DNA of 64,000 nucleotides from [Clostridium] viride DSM 6836. Lineage in GTDB: Bacteria; Bacillota; Clostridia; Oscillospirales; Oscillospiraceae. The translations under genes and the position numbers were made by a program. Within the stretch, counting starts at the first letter, position 1. The number at the start of each line of letters is the position of its first letter. This document shows, one piece after another, positions 26,076-35,115 of the stretch. The stretch is taken from contig JHZO01000006.1 of NCBI GenBank assembly GCA_000620945.1, positions 1 through 64,000 on the forward strand, written 5' to 3'. The notes beneath the pieces were generated by a model. That model made no database searches. It had not been told where the DNA came from and saw only the letters and a list, made by a program, of their open reading frames with translations.

Positions 26076-26915
26076 TTATCTCTCTTCGATCCAGTGCTTG
26101 CCGATGGGATCCAGGGAAGAATCCTTGTGCATGTTGTGGCAGATCATCAGGGTCTGGTTACGGTTCTCAACATGCAGGCCGTTCTCGAAGCCGGAAGCGT
26201 CGACGTTGATACGCATAGCTTCCTTGGTCAGGCGGACAGCAAGGGGATCCTTAGCAGCGATGGTGCGAGCCAGCTCCATAGCAACGGGGGTCAGAGCAGC
26301 ACGGTCTTCGACAACGCGGGAAACGAGGCCCAGGTTCCAAGCTTCGTCAGCGTTGATGAAGTTACCGGTCAGCAGCATCTCGTATGCACGGCCGGTGCCG
26401 ATCAGACGGGGCAGCTGGTAGGAGGAGCACATGTCAGCGCCGCCGATGCCAACGTTGGCATAGAAGCAGGAGAAACGTGCGGTCTTGGTGCAGACGCGGA
26501 TGTCGGAAGCCATAGCCAGGGAGAAGCCGCCGCCAGCAGACACGTTGTCGATCATTGCGATCCAGGGCTGGGGAGTCTGGGTCATCTTGAGTTCCATCTC
26601 GCCGAGCTTGATCTGGTAAGCATAGAAGCCAGGAGCGGTCTTCTCGTAGTCGGTCAGACCTTCCTTAACGTCCAGGCCAGCGCAGAAGCCCTTAGCCTCG
26701 TCGCCGCCGTACAGCAGGACAACGCGGACATTGTAGTAGTCTTCCTTCAGCTTGCCGCACAGGTCGGTCATTTCCTCAACGAGGGTGTGGCTCAGTGCGT
26801 TGTAAGCGTTGGGACGGTTCAGAGTAACCTTCATGATGTTGGGCTCAACCATATCGATGAGAAGGGTCTCGTACTTAGGATAAGTCAGGGGAGCAGGATA
26901 GTTGATCTTATTCAT
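26076..26915 (-). CDS. Enoyl-CoA hydratase/isomerase family protein
   Basis: A 279-residue crotonase-fold enzyme acting on acyl-CoA thioesters. Visible are TLNRPNAYNALSHTLVEEM (substrate loop), AKGFCAGLDVKEG and NVSAGGGFSLAMASD (oxyanion hole), and VGIGGADMCSSYQLPRLIG where hydratases carry one of two catalytic glutamates; here that region has D rather than E, so ring-opening, isomerase or other crotonase chemistry is possible. It lies about 136 bases downstream of an acyl-CoA dehydrogenase on the same strand. Strongly biased codons suggest high expression. The pathway is not identifiable. Confidence 0.9.
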   Translation of the reverse strand: MNKINYPAPLTYPKYETLLIDMVEPNIMKVTLNRPNAYNALSHTLVEEMTDLCGKLKEDYYNVRVVLLYGGDEAKGFCAGLDVKEGLTDYEKTAPGFYAYQIKLGEMELKMTQTPQPWIAMIDNVSAGGGFSLAMASDIRVCTKTARFSCFYANVGIGGADMCSSYQLPRLIGTGRAYEMLLTGNFINADEAWNLGLVSRVVEDRAALTPVAMELARTIAAKDPLAVRLTKEAMRINVDASGFENGLHVENRNQTLMICHNMHKDSSLDPIGKHWIEER

Positions 26916-26945
26916 GTGTAATAGTCCTCCTTAAAATATTTCGCC

Positions 26946-26975
26946 GCTTCGGCAGGCCCGAAGACCTGCCGAAGC
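26946..26975 (-). promoter_or_regulatory. Intercistronic hairpin between dehydrogenase and hydratase genes
   Basis: GCTTCGGCAGG and its exact complement flank an eight-base loop; no T tract follows, so mRNA stabilisation or processing is more likely than termination. Confidence 0.55.
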
Positions 26976-27051
26976 GAAGCAAACAAAGTTATGTGAAATT
27001 TCAAAACAGGCTTACGCAACAGCGGTTCCTGTTCGCAGGGAAAGCAAATAA

Positions 27052-28272
27052 TTACATTGCGTTGGTGTTGCCGTTAGCAGCAACGAACATAGCGTGGATG
27101 AGGTACTGGATGTCGCCGGAGCCCTCGATGTTGGGAGCCACAGCAGCGTCACGCAGGAAGCGCTCAACATGGTACTCGTCGCAGACACCGTAAGCGCCCA
27201 TTGCGTTAACAGCCATGGTAGCAACGGTAGTAGCGGTCTCAGCAGCAAAGCCCTTCGCCTGAGCGGTACGAGCCTGAACAGCACGCATGGTGTTCACGTC
27301 GTCGTTAGCGAAGTGGTTGTGGTCGCAGTAGTCAGCAGCTTCCATCAGCATCAGCTCAGCAGCGTGAGCATAGGTCAGCATGGTGGAAAGACGCAGCTGA
27401 GTGGTGGGGAACTTGGTGATGGACTTGCCGCGGTGCAGCTTCTCCTGGCAGTACTTCAGAGCCAGGTCAGCAGCGCCCAGAGCGGTGCCAACGAAGACAG
27501 CGGTGAAGCCGAGCTTGCCGTAAGCGGTGGTGCCCAGCAGCTGGGTGAAGCCGTCGCCGGGCTTGCCCAGGATCTGGTCTTCGGTGACTACGATATCGTC
27601 CATGAAGATGTCATAAACGTGGGAACCACGGTAGCCGATCTTCTCCCAGGGAGTGGAGATGGAGTAGCCCTTGCAGAACTTGTCAATGACGAGGCCAGTG
27701 ACAACTTCCTTGCCTTCATGCTCCTGCAGAGCGAAAAGCACCAGGGGTCCGTCATAAGCAGCGTTGGAGATGAAGCGCTTTACGCCGTTCAGCTTGTAGG
27801 TGCCGTCAGCCTGCTTGACCAGACGCGTCTTCAGCATCTTGGGGTCAGAGCCGGTCTCGGGCTCGGTGAATGCAAAGGAAACGGTCTGCTCGCCGGTGAT
27901 GCAGGGAGCCAGCCATCTTTCCTTCTGCTCATGGTTAGCGTAGAGGTCAATTGCCTCCAGGCCCAGGATGTAAACGTCCAGGCACTTACCAACGGAGGGA
28001 GAAACGCGGCTGATCTCCTTGAGGACGAGAGCCTGCTCCACGTGACCCATGCCCATTCCGCCGTATTCCTCGGGGAAGCTGATGCCGATGAATCCGGACT
28101 CAGCAAGCTGCATGTGCAGGTCGTGGGGCAGCTGGGGCAGTTCTTCACCAGTGCTGACCTTGACCAGCTCGCCCTTTTCGATCTCCTCGATGCGGGGAGC
28201 CAGAGCGTTCTGAGCAAAGTCGCGAGCCAGCTCATAGATCATTTGCTGGTCTTCATTGAGTAAAAATTCCAT
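27052..28272 (-). CDS. Acyl-CoA dehydrogenase
   Basis: A 406-residue flavoenzyme oxidising an acyl-CoA to the 2,3-enoyl-CoA. It has MEFLLNEDQQMIYELARDFAQ at the start, SFAFTEPETGSDP (FAD/acyl binding), the GYRGSHVYDIFMDD strand, and a C-terminal PNIEGSGDIQYLI containing the region of the catalytic glutamate. The start at 28272 follows GGAGGAAATTTTC; a longer frame to 28365 has no ribosome site. It is first in an operon with the crotonase gene, and a TATAAT on the minus strand near 28395 is its likely -10. Codon bias is strong, matching gdhA. Substrate class unknown. Confidence 0.93.
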   Translation of the reverse strand: MEFLLNEDQQMIYELARDFAQNALAPRIEEIEKGELVKVSTGEELPQLPHDLHMQLAESGFIGISFPEEYGGMGMGHVEQALVLKEISRVSPSVGKCLDVYILGLEAIDLYANHEQKERWLAPCITGEQTVSFAFTEPETGSDPKMLKTRLVKQADGTYKLNGVKRFISNAAYDGPLVLFALQEHEGKEVVTGLVIDKFCKGYSISTPWEKIGYRGSHVYDIFMDDIVVTEDQILGKPGDGFTQLLGTTAYGKLGFTAVFVGTALGAADLALKYCQEKLHRGKSITKFPTTQLRLSTMLTYAHAAELMLMEAADYCDHNHFANDDVNTMRAVQARTAQAKGFAAETATTVATMAVNAMGAYGVCDEYHVERFLRDAAVAPNIEGSGDIQYLIHAMFVAANGNTNAM

Positions 28273-28599
28273 GAAAATTTCCTCCTGATATGAATGTTTT
28301 TGAAAACAGGTTTTGAAAAACTTGCCTGGGCATAAAAATAGCGCAGAATGCCCAAAACAAAGCATTCCATACCGGGCATGTCTATACCCCGATTATAACA
28401 CAACAAATGAAGAGGTGCATGCTGTAGATTGACCATTTTTTTGGAAAGTATTCATTAAGATTAATTAGTAAAGCGGAGAAAAACTGGCAAAGAAATTGTT
28501 CAAAACGCACAAAAACAAAAAGCAAAAATTGTTTACTGCTATAAAAACAGAAAAAAGCACCGGATGCTTCGAAGGGGGACGGAAAAAGTGCGGAAGCGC

Positions 28600-28628
28600 T
28601 TGTTTCACCGCAGGGCTTGTGCTAGAAT
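28600..28628 (+). promoter_or_regulatory. nrdG promoter
   Basis: TTGTTT (28600-28605) and TAGAAT (28623-28628) are 17 bases apart, ending 38 bases before the nrdG ATG. Confidence 0.6.
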
Positions 28629-28666
28629 GGGAAAGATCAAAAAGAGGCTTTTGGGAGGTAGAAGCG

Positions 28667-29197
28667 ATGCGCATTGCAAGCACAATCAGCGATTCCATTG
28701 TGGACGGGCCTGGGCTGCGCGTGACGGTATTTACGCAGGGATGTCCCCATGCTTGCCCCGGCTGTCATAACCCGGAAACCCATGACCCCCAAGGGGGAAC
28801 CGAGGTTTCGGTGGAGGAGCTGGTGGAACTCTTTGAGAAGAATCGCCTGGTGGAAGGACTGACGCTTTCGGGGGGCGATCCTTTTCTGCAAGCCCAAGAG
28901 TGTGCTGCTCTGGCACAGGCCGCCCATGCCAGAGGGCTGACGGTTTGGACCTATACCGGATATCGCTACGAGCAGCTGCTTGCGGCCCAGCGGAACGATT
29001 GGGAGGCGCTGCTTGCCGAGACGGACGTTTTGGTGGACGGGCCCTTTGTGGAAGCGCAACGTGCCTATGGCTTAGGCTTTCGTGGAAGCCGGAATCAACG
29101 GCTGATTGATGTGCCCAAGAGTCGAAAGGCCGGACAAGTGATCCTTTGGGATGATGGGAGTAAGGCACTCTCACACTTTTCGGTTCCGGAATCCTAA
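28667..29197 (+). CDS. nrdG: Anaerobic ribonucleotide reductase-activating protein
   Basis: A 176-residue radical SAM activase that installs the glycyl radical on NrdD. The cluster motif is CPHACPGC (CX3CX2C), preceded by DGPGLRVTVFTQG and followed by LTLSGGDPFLQ (GGE-like) and DVLVDGPFVEAQR. The start at ATG 28667 follows TTGGGAGGT; the frame upstream lacks a ribosome site. It heads a tight run (nrdG, NUDIX, methyltransferase, rsmI) rather than sitting beside nrdD. Confidence 0.95.
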   Translation: MRIASTISDSIVDGPGLRVTVFTQGCPHACPGCHNPETHDPQGGTEVSVEELVELFEKNRLVEGLTLSGGDPFLQAQECAALAQAAHARGLTVWTYTGYRYEQLLAAQRNDWEALLAETDVLVDGPFVEAQRAYGLGFRGSRNQRLIDVPKSRKAGQVILWDDGSKALSHFSVPES

Positions 29198-29215
29198 CGC
29201 GTAAGGAGTTAGAAC

Positions 29216-29851
29216 ATGAATCAGCATATGGTGGATCGCCTTAAGGCAGCCCTATGGGGGCGTGAGATCGGAATTCAAGATGAGACTGGCCGTTTTGCCG
29301 TGCTGGCTCTTTTGTGTGAGAAAGAAGGAGAGCTGCACCTTTTATTTGAACTGCGTGCAGACAGCCTGCGGGGACAGCCGGGAGAAACCTGTTTTCCCGG
29401 AGGCAAGATCGAAGCGGGAGAAACGCCGTATGAGGCCGCCCTGCGGGAAACCTTCGAAGAGGTGAGCATTCCGCCGGAGGACATTACCCTCGTTGCCCCG
29501 CTTGATCTCATTGTGGACATCAGCAACCGGGTCATTTACCCCTTCCTCGGCTATGTAGGGGAGGAAGGGCTCTCCAAGCTTTGCCCGAATCAGGACGAGG
29601 TCAAGGAAGCCTTTCTCATTCCACTCACACACCTGCGAGAAACCGATCCCTACATTTACCCGGCTCCCGTTGAAATGCAGATCGGCGAGGACTTCCCCTA
29701 TGAGAAGATTGGCAAAGCCGCCGACTATCATTGGCGTGGCGGCCTCATTGATGTGCCGGTCTATGAGTATCAGGGGAAAACCGTGTGGGGCATGACCGCC
29801 CGTGCGGTACGGTCGCTCTTGCGGCTGTTAAGCGAGGTGGAGCATGTGTGA
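29216..29851 (+). CDS. NUDIX hydrolase, CoA pyrophosphatase-like (NudL type)
   Basis: A 211-residue hydrolase. The Nudix box lies at GGKIEAGETPYEAALRETFEEV (GX5EX7REX2EE) and is preceded by RGQPGETCFPGG, the pattern typical of CoA/short-chain pyrophosphatases that cleave CoA to 3',5'-ADP and phosphopantetheine. The last position of the box is S rather than G. It begins 18 bases after nrdG and its stop overlaps the next gene by eight bases, so it is in an operon. Confidence 0.88.
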   Translation: MNQHMVDRLKAALWGREIGIQDETGRFAVLALLCEKEGELHLLFELRADSLRGQPGETCFPGGKIEAGETPYEAALRETFEEVSIPPEDITLVAPLDLIVDISNRVIYPFLGYVGEEGLSKLCPNQDEVKEAFLIPLTHLRETDPYIYPAPVEMQIGEDFPYEKIGKAADYHWRGGLIDVPVYEYQGKTVWGMTARAVRSLLRLLSEVEHV

Positions 29852-30494
29852 ACTGGACCGGGAAGAATTCCTGGGGAAATACTACCTGCGGCAGTCGCCG
29901 GACTGCTTTAAACTGGGACGGGATAGCGTATTGCTTTCCCGTTTTGCTACCTTAAAAAAGAATTGGACGGTTTGTGACCTTGGCTGCGGGGTGGGATCGC
30001 TGCTGCTCTTGCTCTCGGAGCGGGAGGAGCACTTGGTTCGCTATGGCATTGAGATCGATGGATTGGCCGCAGACCTTGCGAAGCGCAATCTCCTGCGAAA
30101 TGGCCTTTCGGGGGAGGTGATCCACGCCGATTTGCGAGAGCGCGACCTCTTGCCACCGGATCAGTTTCACCTGGTCGTTTCCAATCCTCCTTATTTTAAG
30201 GAAGGGACCGGAGACTCGGGAGGCAGGGCACGCATGGATGAAAGCTGCTCCATCCAGGAGCTTTGCAAGGTGGCAGGACGTTTGCTTCGCACAGGCGGAC
30301 GCTTTTCTCTGGTCTTTCGAGCAGAACGCATGGTGGATCTGTTTTCTGCCATGCAACAGGTGAAGATTGCCCCCAAGCGGATGCAGCTTCTCTGTTACAG
30401 CCGAGAAAAAGCACCCTACGCCGTCTTGGTGGAGGGAGTAAAGGAGGGCGGATCCGGTCTTACGATCCTGCCCACCCATTATCAAGAGGATTAG
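29844..30494 (+). CDS. tRNA1(Val) A37 N6-methyltransferase-like (TrmN6 family)
   Basis: A 216-residue SAM-dependent methyltransferase. CDLGCGVGSLLLLL is motif I, and SNPPYF is the NPPY motif IV of N6-adenine or related methylases; FKLGRDSVLLSRF is typical of the TrmN6/YfiC group that modifies A37 of tRNA(Val). The substrate is inferred from family. The ATG overlaps the NUDIX gene by eight bases and the stop is 12 bases from rsmI, an arrangement common in Bacillota. Confidence 0.87.
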   Translation: MCELDREEFLGKYYLRQSPDCFKLGRDSVLLSRFATLKKNWTVCDLGCGVGSLLLLLSEREEHLVRYGIEIDGLAADLAKRNLLRNGLSGEVIHADLRERDLLPPDQFHLVVSNPPYFKEGTGDSGGRARMDESCSIQELCKVAGRLLRTGGRFSLVFRAERMVDLFSAMQQVKIAPKRMQLLCYSREKAPYAVLVEGVKEGGSGLTILPTHYQED

Positions 30495-30506
30495 GAGGAG
30501 AAGCCC

Positions 30507-31337
30507 ATGCCCGGATGTTTATATTTGGTTGCCACTCCCATTGGAAACCTGAGCGACCTATCCAGCCGTGCCATCGAAACCTTGGAAACCGTTGATTTTA
30601 TCGCCGCGGAAGATACCCGCGTGACGGTCAAGCTTCTGAATCACTTGGAACTGAAGAAGCCTATGGTGTCCTACCACCGCCACAACGAAGAATCCGGAGG
30701 TACGGTCATTTTAGATCGCATTTTAGGAGGGGAGACCTGTGCACTGGTCAGTGACGCTGGCACCCCGGCCATCAGCGATCCTGGGGAAGATTTGGTGTTG
30801 CGCTGTGCCGAGCAAGGCATTGAAGTGATCTCCATTCCCGGCCCTTGCGCCTTGGTCAATGCCTTGGCCCTATCAGGCCTTCCCACGGGACGATTCTGCT
30901 TTGAAGGCTTTCTGGCCATGAACAAAAAGAATCGCCGGGAGCATCTTTCGGAACTTCAGAATGAAACGCGTACCATGATCTTCTATGAAGCACCCCACAA
31001 ATTGCCCTCCACCCTTTGTGACCTTCGGGATGCATTTGGCCCCGATCGCCGCATCAGTTTGTGCCGGGAACTGACCAAACTGCATGAGGAAGTGAAGCGA
31101 ACCACCCTGGGGGAGGCCGCATCCTACTACGAGGAAACCAAGCCGCGGGGCGAGTTTGTCTTAGTGGTGGAGGGAGCCAAACCGATCGTAAAAGAGGTGG
31201 AAGGACTGGAGCTGCGCTTGCAACGGGTGCAGTTGCTCCGCCAGGAGGGTCTCTCTCTGAGGGACGCGGCAAGGCGGGTAGCCGAGGAAACCGGGACGTC
31301 TCGCAAGGAATTGTATGATGCTGCCCTAAATGTATGA
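30507..31337 (+). CDS. rsmI: 16S rRNA (cytidine(1402)-2'-O)-methyltransferase
   Basis: A 276-residue tetrapyrrole-methylase-fold enzyme that 2'-O-methylates C1402 in the 30S decoding centre. Markers are LYLVATPIGNLSDLSSRAIE at the N-terminus, AAEDTRVTVKLLNH, LVSDAGTPAISDPGEDLV and the C-terminal KELYDAAL. AGGAGGAGAAG precedes the ATG. It is last in the nrdG-NUDIX-trmN6-rsmI run; no terminator immediately follows, and 31338-31499 holds only the end of the abrB relic on the other strand. Confidence 0.95.
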   Translation: MPGCLYLVATPIGNLSDLSSRAIETLETVDFIAAEDTRVTVKLLNHLELKKPMVSYHRHNEESGGTVILDRILGGETCALVSDAGTPAISDPGEDLVLRCAEQGIEVISIPGPCALVNALALSGLPTGRFCFEGFLAMNKKNRREHLSELQNETRTMIFYEAPHKLPSTLCDLRDAFGPDRRISLCRELTKLHEEVKRTTLGEAASYYEETKPRGEFVLVVEGAKPIVKEVEGLELRLQRVQLLRQEGLSLRDAARRVAEETGTSRKELYDAALNV

Positions 31338-31419
31338 TGGAAGCTGTCGAATGGTGGAAATATATTCATATGCATGAATATATTGGTTACATTAATTTTT
31401 AGAAAAGTAGATTTTAAAC

Positions 31420-31456
31420 AAAAAAATTCCCCCGCTGAAGCTCTTCAGTGGGGGAT
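31420..31456 (-). terminator. Terminator of the abrB relic
   Basis: CCCCCACTGAA/TTCAGCGGGGG on the minus strand is followed by seven T. It survives although the gene upstream of it is deleted. Confidence 0.8.
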
Positions 31457-31499
31457 AGCTTTTGTTCAAAGGGAGCAACTTGTTGCGCTTTCCTTGCGA

Positions 31500-31594
31500 T
31501 TACTTTAAGGGAGCCAGCTCTTGCAAGCAAGCGCTGCAAATATTTTTGTGCGTCCGAGTTCGTCCACTTTACGAACAATGCCTGTAGATTTCAT
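31500..31594 (-). pseudogene. abrB-type transition-state regulator with internal out-of-frame deletion
   Basis: From the ATG at 31594 (AAGGATGTATACT upstream) the translation MKSTGIVRKVDELGRT is the canonical AbrB N-terminus. After about 16 codons the match ends, and in another frame the sequence gives KNICSACLQELAPLK and a stop, the usual zinc-pair C-terminus of clostridial AbrB proteins. About 55-60 central residues are missing and the join is out of frame. The original start, ribosome site and terminator are kept. The read-through product is 29 residues and lacks most of the swapped-hairpin DNA-binding domain. Confidence 0.85.
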
Positions 31595-31882
31595 AGTATA
31601 CATCCTTTCGTAACTGAGGCAAATAAAAATGCAAAAAACTCTCATTGACTATGATTATAACATGGAGAAGAAAATTGTCAATCGAAAAATGGAAATTTTT
31701 ATAGAAAAAGGAAATTAAACTGAGAATGTTAGTGGGAACGGAAGAAAGGGACAAGTTTCGACAGAAAAATTTGTTGAAAACCGCAAGTCACCACTATTGG
31801 TAGATGGGAATATGCGGAAGTTTGTGGACATATAGTGGAGGGAAGTGCTGGTAAGAGGCAAACGGGAACAGGAGGGATGGCC

Positions 31883-32461
31883 TTGGCAATGGCTTTTATT
31901 TGGACGGGGATGGTGGTATTGTCCCTGGTTTGTGCCATTTTAACTGGAAATGAAGCCGCCTTGGCGGCCGCTACACTGGAAGGAGCCAAGGCGGCGGTTA
32001 CGCTCTGCATTTCCATGGCCGGGATCCTCTGCCTGTGGATGGGAGTCATGGAAATCATGAAACGAGCGGGTCTGGCGGACAAAATTGCGCGACTCCTACA
32101 CCCCTTGCTGCGACGCCTGTTTCCGGACTTTGCCAAAGATAAGGACGTGATGAATACGATTGCGGCCAACGTCTCGGCCAATCTGTTGGGGCTGGGGAAT
32201 GCAGCCACCCCCTTAGGCTTGGAGGCGGCCCGCAAAATGAGTAGGAAAACACCCGGGGTCGCCGGAGATAGTCTTTGTATGCTGGTCGTGTGCAATACGG
32301 CCTCCATTCAACTCATCCCGACTACGGTTGCAGGGGTGCGAATGGCGGCTGGAAGTGCCACGCCCTTTGATATTCTGCCTGCGGTGTGGATCGCTTCCCT
32401 CATCTCCGTGACGGTTGGCATCACTGCGGCGAAGATCCTGTCGAAGGTATGGAGGAATTAG
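31883..32461 (+). CDS. spmA: Spore maturation protein A
   Basis: A polytopic membrane protein of about 192 residues needed for normal spore core dehydration in Bacillus; it pairs with SpmB. Signatures are AFIWTGMVVLSLVCAILTG at the start, SMAGILCLWMGVMEI, and the conserved NVSANLLGLGNAATPLGLEAA followed by LVVCNTASIQLIPTT. Start is uncertain: GGAGGG at 31871-31876 fits TTG 31883 or ATG 31889; ATG 31877 touches it, and a GTG at 31835 would add a non-conserved tail. spmB follows after one base. Confidence 0.92.
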   Translation: MAMAFIWTGMVVLSLVCAILTGNEAALAAATLEGAKAAVTLCISMAGILCLWMGVMEIMKRAGLADKIARLLHPLLRRLFPDFAKDKDVMNTIAANVSANLLGLGNAATPLGLEAARKMSRKTPGVAGDSLCMLVVCNTASIQLIPTTVAGVRMAAGSATPFDILPAVWIASLISVTVGITAAKILSKVWRN

Positions 32462-32462
32462 A

Positions 32463-32981
32463 ATGGATCTGGTCTTTGCGCTGCTGGTGCCGGTCATCAT
32501 TGCCAGCGTTGCCCTGTATGGAATCTGCCACCGGGTGGATGTCTATGATGCTCTCATCTGTGGGGCAGGTGGGGGACTCGAAATTTTGCTGCGGATTCTG
32601 CCGGCTCTGGTGGGGCTCTTGACCGCCGTCTATATGCTCCGTGCCTCAGGAGCCCTGGAACTAGCCGCAGGGGCCTTTGCACCTCTGCTGGACACCCTGG
32701 GGATTCCACCGGAAACCGTGGGACTGATGTTGGTGCGACCCATCAGCGGCAGTGCCGCCCTGGGAACCGGGGCAGAACTAATTAATACCTATGGCCCGGA
32801 TTCCTACATTGGTCGCTGTGCGGCGGTGATGCTGGGCTCAACGGAAACCACCTTCTATACCATTGCCGTCTACTTTGGAGCAGCCGGCATCCAAAAATCT
32901 CGCTATGCGGTTCCAGCTGCCCTTTGTGCGGACATTGCAGGCTTTATGGCAGCCGCCTTTGCGGTCAGGCTCTTCTTTTAG
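32463..32981 (+). CDS. spmB: Spore maturation protein B
   Basis: A 172-residue membrane protein with about four to five hydrophobic segments. The conserved RPISGSAALGTGAELINTYGPDSYIG segment and MLGSTETTFYTIAVYFG identify SpmB, which shares the nucleoside-recognition (Gate) fold with SpmA. The ATG starts one base after the spmA stop. The protein sits in the membrane of the developing spore. It supports a sporulating host. Confidence 0.95.
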   Translation: MDLVFALLVPVIIASVALYGICHRVDVYDALICGAGGGLEILLRILPALVGLLTAVYMLRASGALELAAGAFAPLLDTLGIPPETVGLMLVRPISGSAALGTGAELINTYGPDSYIGRCAAVMLGSTETTFYTIAVYFGAAGIQKSRYAVPAALCADIAGFMAAAFAVRLFF

Positions 32982-33041
32982 GCTGTATTTCTCCACCAAT
33001 CTATGCTATGCTGTGGAAAAACAGGAATGGAGAGAGACAGC

Positions 33042-35099
33042 ATGGAGCGGTTCGGAACAAGAAGCTTGGATTCCCTGCCGGGCGTGGGGCCGGCCCGAGC
33101 AAAGGCCCTAGCTCGGCTAGGATTGTTCACGGTTTCGGACCTACTGTCTTACTTTCCACGTGACTACGAAGATCGCAGGGTACAAGAAGGCATCGCTTCC
33201 TTCCCTCAGGAGACCCCGGTCTGCTTCGAAGCTATGGTCACCGAATCCTTTCGCACCAGTCGCATCCGCAAGGGGATGGAGCTGACCAAGGGGAGGATTG
33301 CTGACCATACCGGGCAGGCGGATGTGACCTTCTTCAATCAGACCTACGTGCAAAAAAGTCTTGTCTCGGGAGAGAGTTACGTGTTTTATGGTAAGCTCAC
33401 CGGACAGGGATCGCGGCGGCAACTCACCAACCCCTACTTTGAAAAGGTGGGTGAGGATAAGCTCATTGGCGGCATTATCCCCATTTACCCCTTAACCGCC
33501 GGAATTTCGCACAACCTGCTGGCCGGATTGGTGCGTCGCTGTTTGCCTGCCACGGAAGAACTCCCAGAGATTCTTCCGGCGAAGCTACTCTCGGAATACG
33601 CCTTGGCTCAGACCGAGTTCTCCTATCAGAACATTCACTTTCCATCCTCCTGGGAGGCCCTGGCCCTGGCCCGCCGCCGTCTAATTTTTGAAGAATTGCT
33701 GTGCCTTTCCCTGGGGCTCTTGCTTCTGCGTGAGCGGAGAGAGGAAGGAGGGGCCATTGCCTTCTCCAAGCTTGACCTAGCTCCCTTCTACGCCGCACTG
33801 CCCTTTGCCCCTACCGGAGCCCAGAGGCGGGCGTTGGAGGAGATTTCCCGGGAACTAGGACAAGCCGTTCCCATGAATCGCCTGCTCCAAGGCGATGTTG
33901 GTTCGGGCAAGACGGCCGTGGCGGCCGCTTGCCTCTATTTGGCTGCTCAGAACGGGCAGCAGAGCGTCCTCATGGCACCGACGGATCTCTTGGCTAGGCA
34001 GCATTATGGGACTTTGGAACCCTTGCTGGGAAGGCTGGGCTTACGCGTGGGTCTTTTGGTCGGTTCCATGACCGAAAAGCAAAAGCGCACCCTGCGGGAA
34101 GCGGCGGCCTTAGGAGAGGTGGACCTTCTCATCGGAACTCACGCCTTATTGTCGGATACGGTATCCTTTTTTCGCCTGGGTCTGGTCATCACCGACGAGC
34201 AGCATCGCTTTGGGGTATCCCAGCGGGCGGCCCTGTCCGCAAAGGCGGGAGAAGGGCAGCGCGCCCATGTCCTCGTCATGTCGGCAACCCCCATCCCACG
34301 CACCTTGGCGCTGATGGTGTACGGGGACTTGGACCTATCCATCTTAGATGAGCTTCCTCCGGGAAGAGTTCCGATTCAAACCATGCTCATTGGGGAGGAC
34401 AAGCGTGCCCGCCTGTATGGCTTCCTGCGCAAGCAAGTGCAGGAGGGGCGGCAGGTGTATGTAGTTTGCCCCACGGTAGAGGAGGGGCAACTGGTGGACG
34501 TAAAGTCCGCCGAAGTCCACGGAGCGCACTTGCAGAAGGATGTTTTTCCGGATTTGACCCTTGGGGTCTTGCACGGACGCATGAAACCCAAGGAGAAGGA
34601 GCGGGTGATGACGGAATTTTCCGAGGGAAGCGTCCAGATTCTTGTCTCCACCACCGTCATTGAGGTGGGGGTGGATGTCCCCAATGCCACGGTCATGGTG
34701 ATTGAAAACGCCGAGCGATTCGGCCTGTCCCAGCTGCACCAGCTGCGCGGACGGGTGGGGCGCGGTGGAGAGAAATCCTACTGTGTACTCATCAGCCAGG
34801 CAAAGGGGGACGTGAGCCGAGAGCGCCTCCATGCCCTCTGTCAGAGTACCGATGGCTTTCACATCGCGGAGGAAGATCTGCGACTGCGCGGGCCAGGCGA
34901 CTTCTTTGGCGCACGACAGCATGGCCTTCCGCAGCTTCAGATCGCCGATCTCGCCGGAGATATGCGAGTGCTCAAGGAAGCCCAGGAAGCGGCGCAGAGC
35001 TTACTGCAGCAGGACCCTGGCTTGGAACGAGCGGAACATGGAGGGCTGAAGGCAAAGATTCTTCGGCTTTTTGAGGAACATCGGGATAGCTTTACGTAA
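33042..35099 (+). CDS. recG: ATP-dependent DNA helicase RecG
   Basis: A 685-residue superfamily 2 helicase that remodels stalled forks and branched DNA. An N-terminal wedge OB domain is at about residues 60-150, then helicase motifs: QGDVGSGKT (Walker A), ITDEQHRFGVSQR (DEQH box), VMSATPIPRTLAL (motif III), STTVIEVGVDVPNAT and QLHQLRGRVGRG (motifs V and VI). The start at 33042 follows GGAGAGAG; earlier in-frame ATGs lack support. It is 60 bases after spmB. Confidence 0.96.
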   Translation: MERFGTRSLDSLPGVGPARAKALARLGLFTVSDLLSYFPRDYEDRRVQEGIASFPQETPVCFEAMVTESFRTSRIRKGMELTKGRIADHTGQADVTFFNQTYVQKSLVSGESYVFYGKLTGQGSRRQLTNPYFEKVGEDKLIGGIIPIYPLTAGISHNLLAGLVRRCLPATEELPEILPAKLLSEYALAQTEFSYQNIHFPSSWEALALARRRLIFEELLCLSLGLLLLRERREEGGAIAFSKLDLAPFYAALPFAPTGAQRRALEEISRELGQAVPMNRLLQGDVGSGKTAVAAACLYLAAQNGQQSVLMAPTDLLARQHYGTLEPLLGRLGLRVGLLVGSMTEKQKRTLREAAALGEVDLLIGTHALLSDTVSFFRLGLVITDEQHRFGVSQRAALSAKAGEGQRAHVLVMSATPIPRTLALMVYGDLDLSILDELPPGRVPIQTMLIGEDKRARLYGFLRKQVQEGRQVYVVCPTVEEGQLVDVKSAEVHGAHLQKDVFPDLTLGVLHGRMKPKEKERVMTEFSEGSVQILVSTTVIEVGVDVPNATVMVIENAERFGLSQLHQLRGRVGRGGEKSYCVLISQAKGDVSRERLHALCQSTDGFHIAEEDLRLRGPGDFFGARQHGLPQLQIADLAGDMRVLKEAQEAAQSLLQQDPGLERAEHGGLKAKILRLFEEHRDSFT

Positions 35100-35115
35100 T
35101 TTTTAAAAAAAGCAC

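Noticed and set aside
26037-26921. 294-codon open frame opposite the enoyl-CoA hydratase
   Set aside because: Mirror of a well-supported gene, with no family motifs.
27094-28263. 389-codon open frame opposite the acyl-CoA dehydrogenase
   Set aside because: Same codon-bias artefact; composition is V/S/L/Q-rich and the opposite strand encodes a clear enzyme.
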